This document shows positions 26,551 through 34,866 of a stretch of 64,000 nt of DNA, piece by piece. How positions within the stretch are numbered: the first letter of the stretch is position 1; each line of letters opens with the position of its first letter. Below the pieces are notes generated by a model. It was given only the letters and a program-made list of their open reading frames with translations, was not told the origin of the DNA and ran no database searches. Source of the stretch: VXMO01 sp965205915 (GTDB taxonomy: Bacteria; Chloroflexota; Dehalococcoidia; UBA6926); the NCBI GenBank assembly GCA_965205915.1, contig OZ242191.1, positions 496,001-560,000 on the forward strand, given 5' to 3'. The translations under genes were made by a program, and so were the position numbers.

Positions 26551-26571
26551 AGCGGCGCAAGGGGGGTAGAT

Positions 26572-28986
26572 ATGGCAACAGATATCGCGCCGTTGAGTGG
26601 ACTACGCGTTGTGGAGATCGCCGGGCCGCTCATTGAGCCTGTTGGGCGGCACCTTGTTGATCTGGGCGCGGAGGTGACGCTTGTCGAGCCGCCGGGTGGC
26701 AGCCCCTCTCGCTACATCGCGCCGCAGCCAGATCGTCCATCCACCGAACCGCGCAGCCTTTATTTTCTTCGGTTCAATCTTGGCAAGCGCAGCATCGTCC
26801 TTGATCTTGAGACGCCGGAGGGCCAGGCTGTCCTGCGCGAGTCGCTGCTGGCAGACGCCGACGTTCTGCTGACATCATTCAACCAGGAAGAGCTGGAGGC
26901 GCATGGCCTCGACTACGCCACTCTCACCGACATCAATCCGAACATCATCCTGACGACTGTTACGCCCTATGGACGCATAGGAATCCACGCGGGATTCGCG
27001 GGCAACGACTTTACGGCGGGCGCGGCGGGCGGCATGACTTTCATGGAGGGCACGCGCGACGGCCTCCCGGTCACGCAGCCGCATTACCAGGCCGTGCAGA
27101 TGACGGCCTTACATGCAGCCTATGGCACACTGCTGGCTTGGTGGCGCGTGCAGCATGGCGGCGGCGGACAGGAGGTGGACGTCTCACTGCAAGACGTCGT
27201 CGCGCATGAGTACTTCAACTTTGTCTACTACGGCTCCTACGGCGAGATTGTCCAGCGGGGGGGCGGACTCAGCGCCGGTCGCCCCACCAATTACTTCCCC
27301 TGCTCCGACGGCTGGATTCTCATGTCAATCGTGCTGCCCAAACAGTGGGAGGCATTCGCGGAATGGACGCAGGATCCGCTCATTATGGATCCGATGTTTG
27401 CTGACGCCGCCCTCCGCGCCGACGCCGTCGAGTTCCTGGATGAGCGCATATCGGAGTTCACGCGGTCGATGACCGTGCAGGAGTTCCTGGACGGCTCGAT
27501 ACCGCTGCGCCTGCCCGCCGGGCCGGTTAACAACATCCCCGGATTCATCAATCACCCGCACACCGCGGCGCGCAATTCCCTCATTGAGATAGACGATCCC
27601 GTCATCGGCGCGTACACATCGCAGGGCGCGCCGTTCAGGCTGAGTCGCACGCCGTGGGAGGTTCAGGGCCCTGCCCCAACCATCGGACAGCACAACGACG
27701 ATCTCACAGCAGTCACGACCCGTCCTCACGAGAACGGTCGCCTGCAGCCCGCCAATTCCGGTAGCGGCGATGAGAGCAAACTCCCGCTTGAGGGCATCCG
27801 CGTCGTCGACTTAACCAAGTCATGGGCGGGACCGTACGGCGCGCGCTATCTCGGTGATTTCGGCGCGGAAATCTTGCGGATCGAATCAACCAAGTTTCCC
27901 GAGGGGCGCGAGATGGACCCGGACAACTATGATGCCTGGCTCCGCTCCAACACGATGTACGGCGAGATCAATCGCAACAAGTATTCGGTCGCGATGGATC
28001 TGCATTCGGGCGAGGGCAAGGAACTCTTCAAGCGGCTCGTCGCGGAGAGCGACATCGTTCTGGAGAACTTCCACTACGCCACCCTGCCCCGTTGGGGAAT
28101 GTCTTACGAGGACCTGCGAAAGGTCAATCCGCGCATCATCGTGCTGAGCGCCCCCGGCTACGGCTACGAGGGGCCCATCCGCGATTACTTTGCGTACGGC
28201 GGATGCATTGGAGCGTTCGCCGGACTGTCCGATCTGTGGGGGCATCCCGGCTCCGCGCAGAATGAACGGGCCAAGCAGGCATACACCGATTTCGTGACGG
28301 CCGGCCACCTTCAGTTGGCAATCTTGGCCGCGCTGCATGAGCGGGAGCGGTCCGGCGAGGGACAGCACATCGAACTGACACAGATCGACTCCGCCGCCGC
28401 GATGGTCGGCACGGCCATCCTTGAGCACACCATCAACGGCGAAACCCCGCAGCCTATCGGCAACCGCAGCCCGCACGCCGCGCCGCAAGGCGTCTATGCC
28501 TGCATCGGTTTCGACCGCTGGGTGGGAATCTCCATCGAATCGGACGGGGAGTGGCAGGCGCTGGCTAAACTGATGGGCGGCGAGTTACCCGCTGAACTGC
28601 GCGAACAGTGTGGGACGGTGGAGGCACGGCGAGAACGGCACGATGAACTCGACGCCGCAATCGCGTCGTGGGCGTCCGTACGGACGCCGGGGCAGGTCAT
28701 GTACGCCTGCCAGAAAGTGGGCGTCAAGGCGGCAATCGTCGCCTCCGGCGAGGACCTGTACCACGATCCGCATCTGCGATCGCGCGACTACGTCGTTGAA
28801 ATCGATCATCCATGGCCGGGCAAGCTCCAGCACCCGGGCATGACGGTGCGGCTGACACAGACACCCGGTCAGGTACGTCTACCCGCGCCGCTGACCGGAC
28901 AACACACTGCGGAGGTACTTGACCGAGTGCTTGGCATGAAGAGCGATGAGGCGGAGGCGCTGACGAGGGCCGGCGTGCTGGTGTAG
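26572..28986 (+). CDS. Fused double-domain family III (CaiB/BaiF) CoA-transferase
   Basis: An 804-residue protein made of two CoA-transferase family III domains in tandem. The first runs from about residue 5 (LSGLRVVEIAGPLIEPVGRHLVDLGAEVTLVEPP) to 375, the second from about 395 (LPLEGIRVVDLTKSWAGPYGARYLGDFGAEILRIES) to 800; the usual single protein is about 400 residues. The second domain has PGYGYEGP and the acid-containing QRPYTDF-like stretch AKQAYTDFVTAGHLQ; the aspartate nucleophile expected near residue 165 of a domain could not be fixed with certainty. It would move CoA between carboxylic acids. An AAGGGGGG ribosome site precedes the ATG. Confidence 0.92.
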   Translation: MATDIAPLSGLRVVEIAGPLIEPVGRHLVDLGAEVTLVEPPGGSPSRYIAPQPDRPSTEPRSLYFLRFNLGKRSIVLDLETPEGQAVLRESLLADADVLLTSFNQEELEAHGLDYATLTDINPNIILTTVTPYGRIGIHAGFAGNDFTAGAAGGMTFMEGTRDGLPVTQPHYQAVQMTALHAAYGTLLAWWRVQHGGGGQEVDVSLQDVVAHEYFNFVYYGSYGEIVQRGGGLSAGRPTNYFPCSDGWILMSIVLPKQWEAFAEWTQDPLIMDPMFADAALRADAVEFLDERISEFTRSMTVQEFLDGSIPLRLPAGPVNNIPGFINHPHTAARNSLIEIDDPVIGAYTSQGAPFRLSRTPWEVQGPAPTIGQHNDDLTAVTTRPHENGRLQPANSGSGDESKLPLEGIRVVDLTKSWAGPYGARYLGDFGAEILRIESTKFPEGREMDPDNYDAWLRSNTMYGEINRNKYSVAMDLHSGEGKELFKRLVAESDIVLENFHYATLPRWGMSYEDLRKVNPRIIVLSAPGYGYEGPIRDYFAYGGCIGAFAGLSDLWGHPGSAQNERAKQAYTDFVTAGHLQLAILAALHERERSGEGQHIELTQIDSAAAMVGTAILEHTINGETPQPIGNRSPHAAPQGVYACIGFDRWVGISIESDGEWQALAKLMGGELPAELREQCGTVEARRERHDELDAAIASWASVRTPGQVMYACQKVGVKAAIVASGEDLYHDPHLRSRDYVVEIDHPWPGKLQHPGMTVRLTQTPGQVRLPAPLTGQHTAEVLDRVLGMKSDEAEALTRAGVLV

Positions 28987-29114
28987 GAAGAGGCGATCTC
29001 AGACCCACCTGCCCCGCAGAAGCGGGGGCTATGCGGCCTATGAGAGCAACCGGGGCCTCATGCTAATATTGCGTAGTAACATAGATATTCGTAAGCGAAC
29101 AAGCTGGCACATCA

Positions 29115-29231
29115 TTGAATTTAGAACAAACGAAATTGCCTGTGTGCCCGGAATGCGGTGCGCCCATGCGAGAGCGAACTGCGAATCGCGGCCCAAACGC
29201 TGGAGGCCAATTCTGGGGCTGCTCACGTTAA
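29115..29231 (+). pseudogene. Zinc-ribbon (topoisomerase C4 type) segment ended by an in-frame TAA
   Basis: From a TTG at 29115 the frame reads MNLEQTKLPVCPECGAPM, then RTANRGPNAGGQFWGCSR, then TAA at 29229-29231, then PDCRGT and on, without a break, into the helicase gene. This is the topoisomerase-type C4 zinc finger with its third and fourth Cys on either side of the stop (TAA where Tyr or Phe, TAT/TAC/TTT, is usual). The motif shows that the coding sequence once began here. Either the helicase gene has lost its zinc ribbon, or the stop is a sequence error, or it is read through. Confidence 0.8.
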
Positions 29232-29318
29232 CCCGATTGTCGTGGCACTCGCGAGTTCGACTCGGGCGAGCACAGTCCAAATCGAGACACGAATTTCGAA
29301 GCCGGAACAGGACTGCCG

Positions 29319-32300
29319 GTGGAGTGGATCGAAGCCGCGGATCGAGTCGCATTCGATTATGAGTACGCTACGATTGCTTCTGTGCCCGGAGTCGTTAGAC
29401 CACACCTAAGTTCTGGCGATGAGACATTCCGCCGTCTAATTAGCCAGACGCTGATCCTTAGCCGTAGGAGACCTGAACGTAACGAATCAACATCTCACAC
29501 TCAACTTGTAGCCAACCTGCTGGCTAAACTACTTCAGCGTGGGCACGTGCCATTGCCCACACTCGGAATCGAGGAGGCAGCGCTTAAGCGACACGACCTG
29601 TTGGACACTGTCCAAGACTTGGAGCGGATTACCGACGGCCCCGAGGTGGGTTGGGAATTGCCCCGTAACGAAATACCTGGTGATCTTGTGCGGCAGGCCA
29701 TCGCCGCGCTAACAGTCCGCGATTCATTCACGTTGGACGATGAATACCACGATCCGCATGAAGACGCGTTGATGGATAGTCCAATTGAGCTTCAGTTTCT
29801 GACCGACTGGGTTCCCGTCAATCTGGGCGCCGAAGCCGCCCACTGGATTACGCCCCAAGCTTCTTTGGATACGATTCTCGAAGCCAACGGCGGAGAACGT
29901 TCAGGGTATCGGCGGGTGGATTTTCTTGTGGCCTATCCAGGTAAAAAAGCATTCGTCGTGGAAATCGATGGCATTGAGCACGAAGATTCGGGCGAAGTCG
30001 ACTCCAATCGAGACGAAGAACTCCAACGCGTGGGAATTGACGTTATTCGGGTCAACAACCACGAAATTACCACCGGGAGCGGTCCTGGCCTTGACCAGTT
30101 AAAAAAGCATTGGGACACATCCATCAATAGTCGTGACACTACTGAATCAGGACCACCCCTCACGCAATTGATCTCTGACTGTGCATTCGCCTCCAAACTC
30201 CAAATGGTGATTGCACGAGCATTGTCCACGGGCATTCTTGGTGGCAGTGAGTGGGTTATCAACATTTCCGGGGGGAATGAGGTTTCGTTAGCCGCAGTAA
30301 TCGACACACTGAAACTACTTAGCAGTTACGACACGCTTTATGGCGGGAGTTCGGCACCGGAGCGATGTACGGTCGTGCTGGACGACAGTACTGCGACCAC
30401 CTGGCAATTTGTTGACGACGCCTGGGCGCGCGTGGATGACGTTGAGGCTCAGGGCTCTACCATTTCAATATTGACTGAAAGAGCCTCCAGCCCATTCCAC
30501 AAGCTGCCCAGCGCAAACGAATACGACTTCATCATTAGGCCGGCGTTCCTTCCTGTTGATTTCGCCCTGCCCCACACCACGACCCTCTCTCGTAAAGAGG
30601 CGCAGGATTTACCATTTCCCAGGGCCGAACGCGCGCTGACTACGTTCCTGCGTGAGACGTTCAGGAAACAACGATTCCGACCCCAACAAGCTGATGCCGT
30701 TTACAGATCTCTTAGACGGCAAGATTTACTCGTCCTGTTGCCAACCGGGTTCGGCAAGAGCATCATCTATCAGCTCGCAGGTTTGCTCATGCCCGGAATC
30801 ACTCTCGTTGTCGACCCTTTGGTTGCATTGATCGAGGATCAAGTCGAAGGTCTCTATGCGCACGGCATCGAGCATGTCACGGGAATCTCAAGTAGGTCAG
30901 GAGACAGGCGTGCTCGTGAACTCTTAATCAAGCAGATTAGTCAGGGGGCCTATTTCTTCATTCTGGTTGCTCCTGAACGACTCCAGTCACCGGAGTTTCG
31001 TCAAGAGCTCAACCTAGCGCGCGATACATCGCTCATTAATCTTGCTGTCATCGACGAGGCTCACTGTGTGTCCGAGTGGGGTCACGACTTCAGGCCTTCT
31101 TATCTGAAGCTCGCTGACAACCTTCGCAGATTAGGGAGAGATTCCGAGGACAGCGTACCACCAATCCTCGGCCTCACCGGCACAGCTTCCAGAGCCGTCC
31201 TAAAGGACATCATGACCGACATCGGCATGGGCCAAGCAGACAGCACCTCCCTAATACGACCGGACTCTTTTGACCGCCACGAGCTAACGTTTTCGATCCG
31301 GCGTGTGGAGAATATCCGTGATGCGGAAAACGCGCTCAAGTCAACAGTGCGAAGCTTACCCAGCATCGTGTACCCATCGCGCCATATGACCGCCGAAAGC
31401 TTCTTCCGCCCACAAGGCAGGAGCACGAATTCGGGAATCATCTTCACCAGGACAAAGTTTGGGCAGACCGGAATCAACAAGGTGGCGGGCATTGTCCGAA
31501 AAGAGCTTGGGACTCGGCCAGGCACTTACGCTGGTGATCCAACTCCCCAGCAAATAGCAGATGCAGGGGACTTCAAGTCAAATAAACTACCAATCCTGGT
31601 AGCAACTAAAGCTTTTGGGATGGGCATAGACAAGCCGAATATCCGCTGGATTCTGCATTATGGAATGCCTGGCTCATTGGAAAGCTTCTACCAAGAAGCT
31701 GGACGGGCCGGCCGTGACCAGCGGGGAGCCTCCTGCATAATCGCCTATACCGAATATGACAAAGCCCGGTCGGACAGGTTGCTTGACCTGAATAGCTCGC
31801 TTGAGGAACTTCGCGCTCGCTTCGAGAACATCGAGGCACAAAAGGGAATGCGGGACGATATCACGACTGCACTTTATTTCCATAACGAATCATTCCCTGA
31901 GCAAGATGTGGCTATCGACCAAGTAAAGAAGGTTCTGCGTGAACATATTCCCAATCTCGACGACCGTCAAAGGAAAGAGATTCCATGGACCAACTCGCAG
32001 AGCGATCCTTCCGAGCGCCCGCGTCAGGAGCACGCAATTGTTCGGCTATTAAGGATTGGCATCATCGAAGACTACGCCGTTGATTACTCGAAACGATGCT
32101 TCGTAGTGGATACAGCCAGGTTCTCCTTGGAGAACAGCAAGAAACTGTTGCTTGACTACATTAGGTTGGCACAACCCCAGCTAACTTTGGCGTTCTCGCA
32201 GAGGCTGGATCGTGTGGTACAGACAACGCCGCTAGAAAATGCCCTTGAATTGGCCTCTCTCCTGATTAACTTCACGTATGAGGTCGTCGAGAGGGCGCGC

Positions 32301-32972
32301 CGTCGTTCCATTTGGGAGGCCATGTCATTGGTCAGGATCGCCACCGACGACTCTGATTTTAGAAGGCGATTGCTTGATTATCTTCAAGGCGGCATTGCAT
32401 TAGGACGCATCGAAGACTTGCTCAGCGCTCAGGCGATCGCGCTGGATCAGTGGTGGTCTCTGCTCGACGAGATTCAGACTCCTCTCGACGCCGGTGAACT
32501 CCGTGGGATTTGTGCGCGGGCGCTCGAGTCGTATCCGGAACATCCTGGTCTCCTGTTCATACGCGGAGCCGCAGAAGCCATGTGCTCTGATCACGATTGG
32601 CGTGCAAGCGCAGATAACCTGACAGCAGCAGTTCGACAAGGGCAGCGGTTGCTGGTGCCCCAGCAATCCTTAATTGAGATGGTCAAGAACTTGTACGATC
32701 TGGCAGATTCCCAACGAGCTCCGGCGATTGCCCGCCCACTTACATATGCTCTCACTATCGGATTGGCCGAAATAAGCGGGAGTCCTCAGGAGCATTCACC
32801 ATTTACCAATATGGCTAGAATGCGAGGAGCACGATTCGAAGATTGCGGACCGGTTCTTGCCACACACGAATCGGTCACAGCCTCACGCATTGCTATGGAA
32901 GCAATCGACCGGGTTGTCACTGATTTTCAGACACAAGGCGTACAAGAGCTATTAGAGGAATCCGTGTCATGA
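29319..32972 (+). CDS. DUF559-type nuclease / RecQ-family helicase fusion
   Basis: A 1217-residue protein, counted from the GTG at 29319. Residues about 150-255 hold a PD-(D/E)XK domain of DUF559/Vsr type: SPIELQF (Glu157), RRVDFLV (Asp201), FVVEIDGIEH (Glu215), RDEELQRVGIDVIRV. Residues 445-830 are a RecQ-like helicase: RFRPQQADAV, Walker A LPTGFGKS (474-481), DEAHC (580-584), and motifs V/VI in AFGMGIDKPNIRWILHYG and YQEAGRAGRD. No HRDC domain is seen in the C-terminal 390 residues. The frame is continuous with an upstream zinc ribbon except for TAA at 29229. It overlaps the next gene (ATGA). A role in defence or repair is likely; family boundaries are uncertain. Confidence 0.88.
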   Translation: MEWIEAADRVAFDYEYATIASVPGVVRPHLSSGDETFRRLISQTLILSRRRPERNESTSHTQLVANLLAKLLQRGHVPLPTLGIEEAALKRHDLLDTVQDLERITDGPEVGWELPRNEIPGDLVRQAIAALTVRDSFTLDDEYHDPHEDALMDSPIELQFLTDWVPVNLGAEAAHWITPQASLDTILEANGGERSGYRRVDFLVAYPGKKAFVVEIDGIEHEDSGEVDSNRDEELQRVGIDVIRVNNHEITTGSGPGLDQLKKHWDTSINSRDTTESGPPLTQLISDCAFASKLQMVIARALSTGILGGSEWVINISGGNEVSLAAVIDTLKLLSSYDTLYGGSSAPERCTVVLDDSTATTWQFVDDAWARVDDVEAQGSTISILTERASSPFHKLPSANEYDFIIRPAFLPVDFALPHTTTLSRKEAQDLPFPRAERALTTFLRETFRKQRFRPQQADAVYRSLRRQDLLVLLPTGFGKSIIYQLAGLLMPGITLVVDPLVALIEDQVEGLYAHGIEHVTGISSRSGDRRARELLIKQISQGAYFFILVAPERLQSPEFRQELNLARDTSLINLAVIDEAHCVSEWGHDFRPSYLKLADNLRRLGRDSEDSVPPILGLTGTASRAVLKDIMTDIGMGQADSTSLIRPDSFDRHELTFSIRRVENIRDAENALKSTVRSLPSIVYPSRHMTAESFFRPQGRSTNSGIIFTRTKFGQTGINKVAGIVRKELGTRPGTYAGDPTPQQIADAGDFKSNKLPILVATKAFGMGIDKPNIRWILHYGMPGSLESFYQEAGRAGRDQRGASCIIAYTEYDKARSDRLLDLNSSLEELRARFENIEAQKGMRDDITTALYFHNESFPEQDVAIDQVKKVLREHIPNLDDRQRKEIPWTNSQSDPSERPRQEHAIVRLLRIGIIEDYAVDYSKRCFVVDTARFSLENSKKLLLDYIRLAQPQLTLAFSQRLDRVVQTTPLENALELASLLINFTYEVVERARRRSIWEAMSLVRIATDDSDFRRRLLDYLQGGIALGRIEDLLSAQAIALDQWWSLLDEIQTPLDAGELRGICARALESYPEHPGLLFIRGAAEAMCSDHDWRASADNLTAAVRQGQRLLVPQQSLIEMVKNLYDLADSQRAPAIARPLTYALTIGLAEISGSPQEHSPFTNMARMRGARFEDCGPVLATHESVTASRIAMEAIDRVVTDFQTQGVQELLEESVS

Positions 32973-33499
32973 CCATGGACTCTGATCTGCGGGAGAAACT
33001 CGAGGACGCCCGTGCAACATTAGCCGATCTGGTTGTACGCCTTCAGGCGTACGAATCTTTAGCGGAAGCGTTGGATAGTGCCAATAATCAACTCCGACAA
33101 ACAGCTGGGGATACGTCCGAACTGGTAAAATCCGCTGGTGCAACTCAAGTGTCCCTAGCCCAGACTCTGGAGAAAATCCAGGGCGTGATGGACGTTCTTT
33201 CACAACTAGATCCCGCGCCGGTAATATCCCGCGTTGAAATCGCCCAGACATCCATTGCTGCTACCGTTGCCGATACTGCCGACCGTGTCTCCACCGCCGT
33301 TCAGGAACATACTGCGGCCCTTCATGAAGCTGTAACATCGGGCAACGAATCCACAAGAGAACATGTTGACACCGTGGCCTCGGCTATATCCGCTCAACGG
33401 GCACAAGATGCGAAATTTCTCAAAATTGTTGGCGTCGCGACGCTGCTGGCGGCAGGAACAGCAGCCGTTATCTCAGTCCTCGCAGTCGTCTCACCGTAG
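32969..33499 (+). CDS. Coiled-coil protein with C-terminal membrane anchor, partner of the helicase
   Basis: A 176-residue protein whose first 150 residues are low in aromatic and Cys residues and rich in Ala, Glu, Thr and Ser with heptad-like spacing (LREKLEDARATLADLVVRLQ; QTSIAATVADTADRVSTAVQ), so they should be helical coiled coil. The last 25 residues form one hydrophobic helix (IVGVATLLAAGTAAVISVLAVV) with almost nothing after it, a tail anchor. The ATG overlaps the helicase stop (ATGA, 32969-32972), so the two are co-translated. No family is recognised. It may tether or sense for the helicase; this is inference. Confidence 0.8.
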   Translation: MTMDSDLREKLEDARATLADLVVRLQAYESLAEALDSANNQLRQTAGDTSELVKSAGATQVSLAQTLEKIQGVMDVLSQLDPAPVISRVEIAQTSIAATVADTADRVSTAVQEHTAALHEAVTSGNESTREHVDTVASAISAQRAQDAKFLKIVGVATLLAAGTAAVISVLAVVSP

Positions 33500-33593
33500 A
33501 ATCCCCCCTCAACGCGTGACATCCTTCCCCGCTTATGTCACTGTGTCGGCATCGCGGGCCCTTAGGCGGAGGCAATTCGGGGAGGATTAGGCA

Positions 33594-34784
33594 ATGGACT
33601 TCAGATTCACTGAGGACGATGAAAAACTCAAGACAGAGGTGCGGGATTTCGTCCGCTCAGAGTGGGACGACCAGGGCATCGACTCGTTCAGCAATTCCGT
33701 CTATTCCTACGACGTCCACCACGTCGAGGACGATCAGCGCATCCACGAGTACGCGAAGAAAGTGGCGGAGCGCGGCTGGTACACCATGCACTGGCCGGAG
33801 GAATACGGCGGGGCCAATGCGCCCCTGAGTTCCGTGCTGGCGTACCGCGAGACGGCGGCCTACAACGGCGCGCCCATCACCAAGCCCACTTTCTTCGCCC
33901 ACACCCTCATGTACTACGGGCAGGACTGGCAGAAGGAAGAGGTGCTCGGCAAGATCGCCAGCGGCGAACTGATCAACTTCTCGCAGGGTTTCAGTGAGCC
34001 GAACGCCGGCGCGGACCTCGGCAGCCTCCAAACCCGCGCCGTGCAGGACGGCGATGACTGGGTGATCACCGGCCAGAAGATATGGAACACCGGCGGGCAC
34101 ATGGCGGACATCGGCCACTACCTCGTCCGCACGGATCCGGCGGCCCCCAAGCACCGTGGCATCTCCTATTTCCTTGTTGATATGCACCAGGAGGGCATCA
34201 CGCTCAGGCCGCTCTTTGACGCGCTCGGCAAGCAGCGCTGGGTTGAGGTATTCCTTGACGAGGCGCGCGTGCCCAATCGCAATTTGATCGGCGAACTCAA
34301 CCGGGGATGGTACGCCGCCATGACGAATATGTCGTTCGAGCGTTCCAACGTCGAGGCGCCGTCATACCGACTCCGCGACCTCGAGAATTTCCTCGACTAC
34401 TCGCGCGAAACGCCAATGGCCGACGGCTCCCACATCACGGACGATCCCATCGCGCGGCATGTGCTGGCCGAAACGCGCCTGCTCATCGAGATCGGCAGGA
34501 TGATCGCCTACCAGGTCGCGTGGATCCAGAGCAAGGGCGAGGTTCCGGCTATGGAGTCGGCGTTCTCCAAGCTCTTCCACGACGAGATGACCCCAAACGT
34601 CTTCGGCGCCATCAACCGCCTGCTACGAGAATCCGGCATCCTAAGTGTGGGCGACCCACGCGCCCCGATGGCAGGCTACCCGCAAGTCAACTCCTACCTA
34701 AGCTGGATGAACCGCTTCGCAGGCGGCGGCCGAGAGATTGAGCTAAACATCATCGCGCAGCGGGGGCTGGGGTTGCCGCGGTAA
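33594..34784 (+). CDS. Acyl-CoA dehydrogenase (paralogue of the gene at 25051)
   Basis: A 396-residue acyl-CoA dehydrogenase, the same length as the one at 25051 and alike throughout (SQGFSEPNAGADLGSLQTRA, VITGQKIWNTGG, FAGGGREIELNIIAQRGLGLPR). Two such subunits may form a heteromer, as known for ChsE1/ChsE2 of cholesterol side-chain degradation, but the genes are 7 kb apart here. A GGGGAGGA ribosome site precedes the ATG. Upstream, 33514-33551 shares a motif (GCGTGACA, then TATGTCA and TGTGTC) with the region before the thiolase-like gene at 40118. It interrupts the accessory cluster between the helicase and the HRDC-HNH gene. Confidence 0.94.
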   Translation: MDFRFTEDDEKLKTEVRDFVRSEWDDQGIDSFSNSVYSYDVHHVEDDQRIHEYAKKVAERGWYTMHWPEEYGGANAPLSSVLAYRETAAYNGAPITKPTFFAHTLMYYGQDWQKEEVLGKIASGELINFSQGFSEPNAGADLGSLQTRAVQDGDDWVITGQKIWNTGGHMADIGHYLVRTDPAAPKHRGISYFLVDMHQEGITLRPLFDALGKQRWVEVFLDEARVPNRNLIGELNRGWYAAMTNMSFERSNVEAPSYRLRDLENFLDYSRETPMADGSHITDDPIARHVLAETRLLIEIGRMIAYQVAWIQSKGEVPAMESAFSKLFHDEMTPNVFGAINRLLRESGILSVGDPRAPMAGYPQVNSYLSWMNRFAGGGREIELNIIAQRGLGLPR

Positions 34785-34866
34785 ATCGTCATTCCCGCGA
34801 AGGCGGGAATCCATACCCTCCCTCCGTGGGTGAGGTTGCGACACAGCCCGGGGCGGGCGATCTAAA

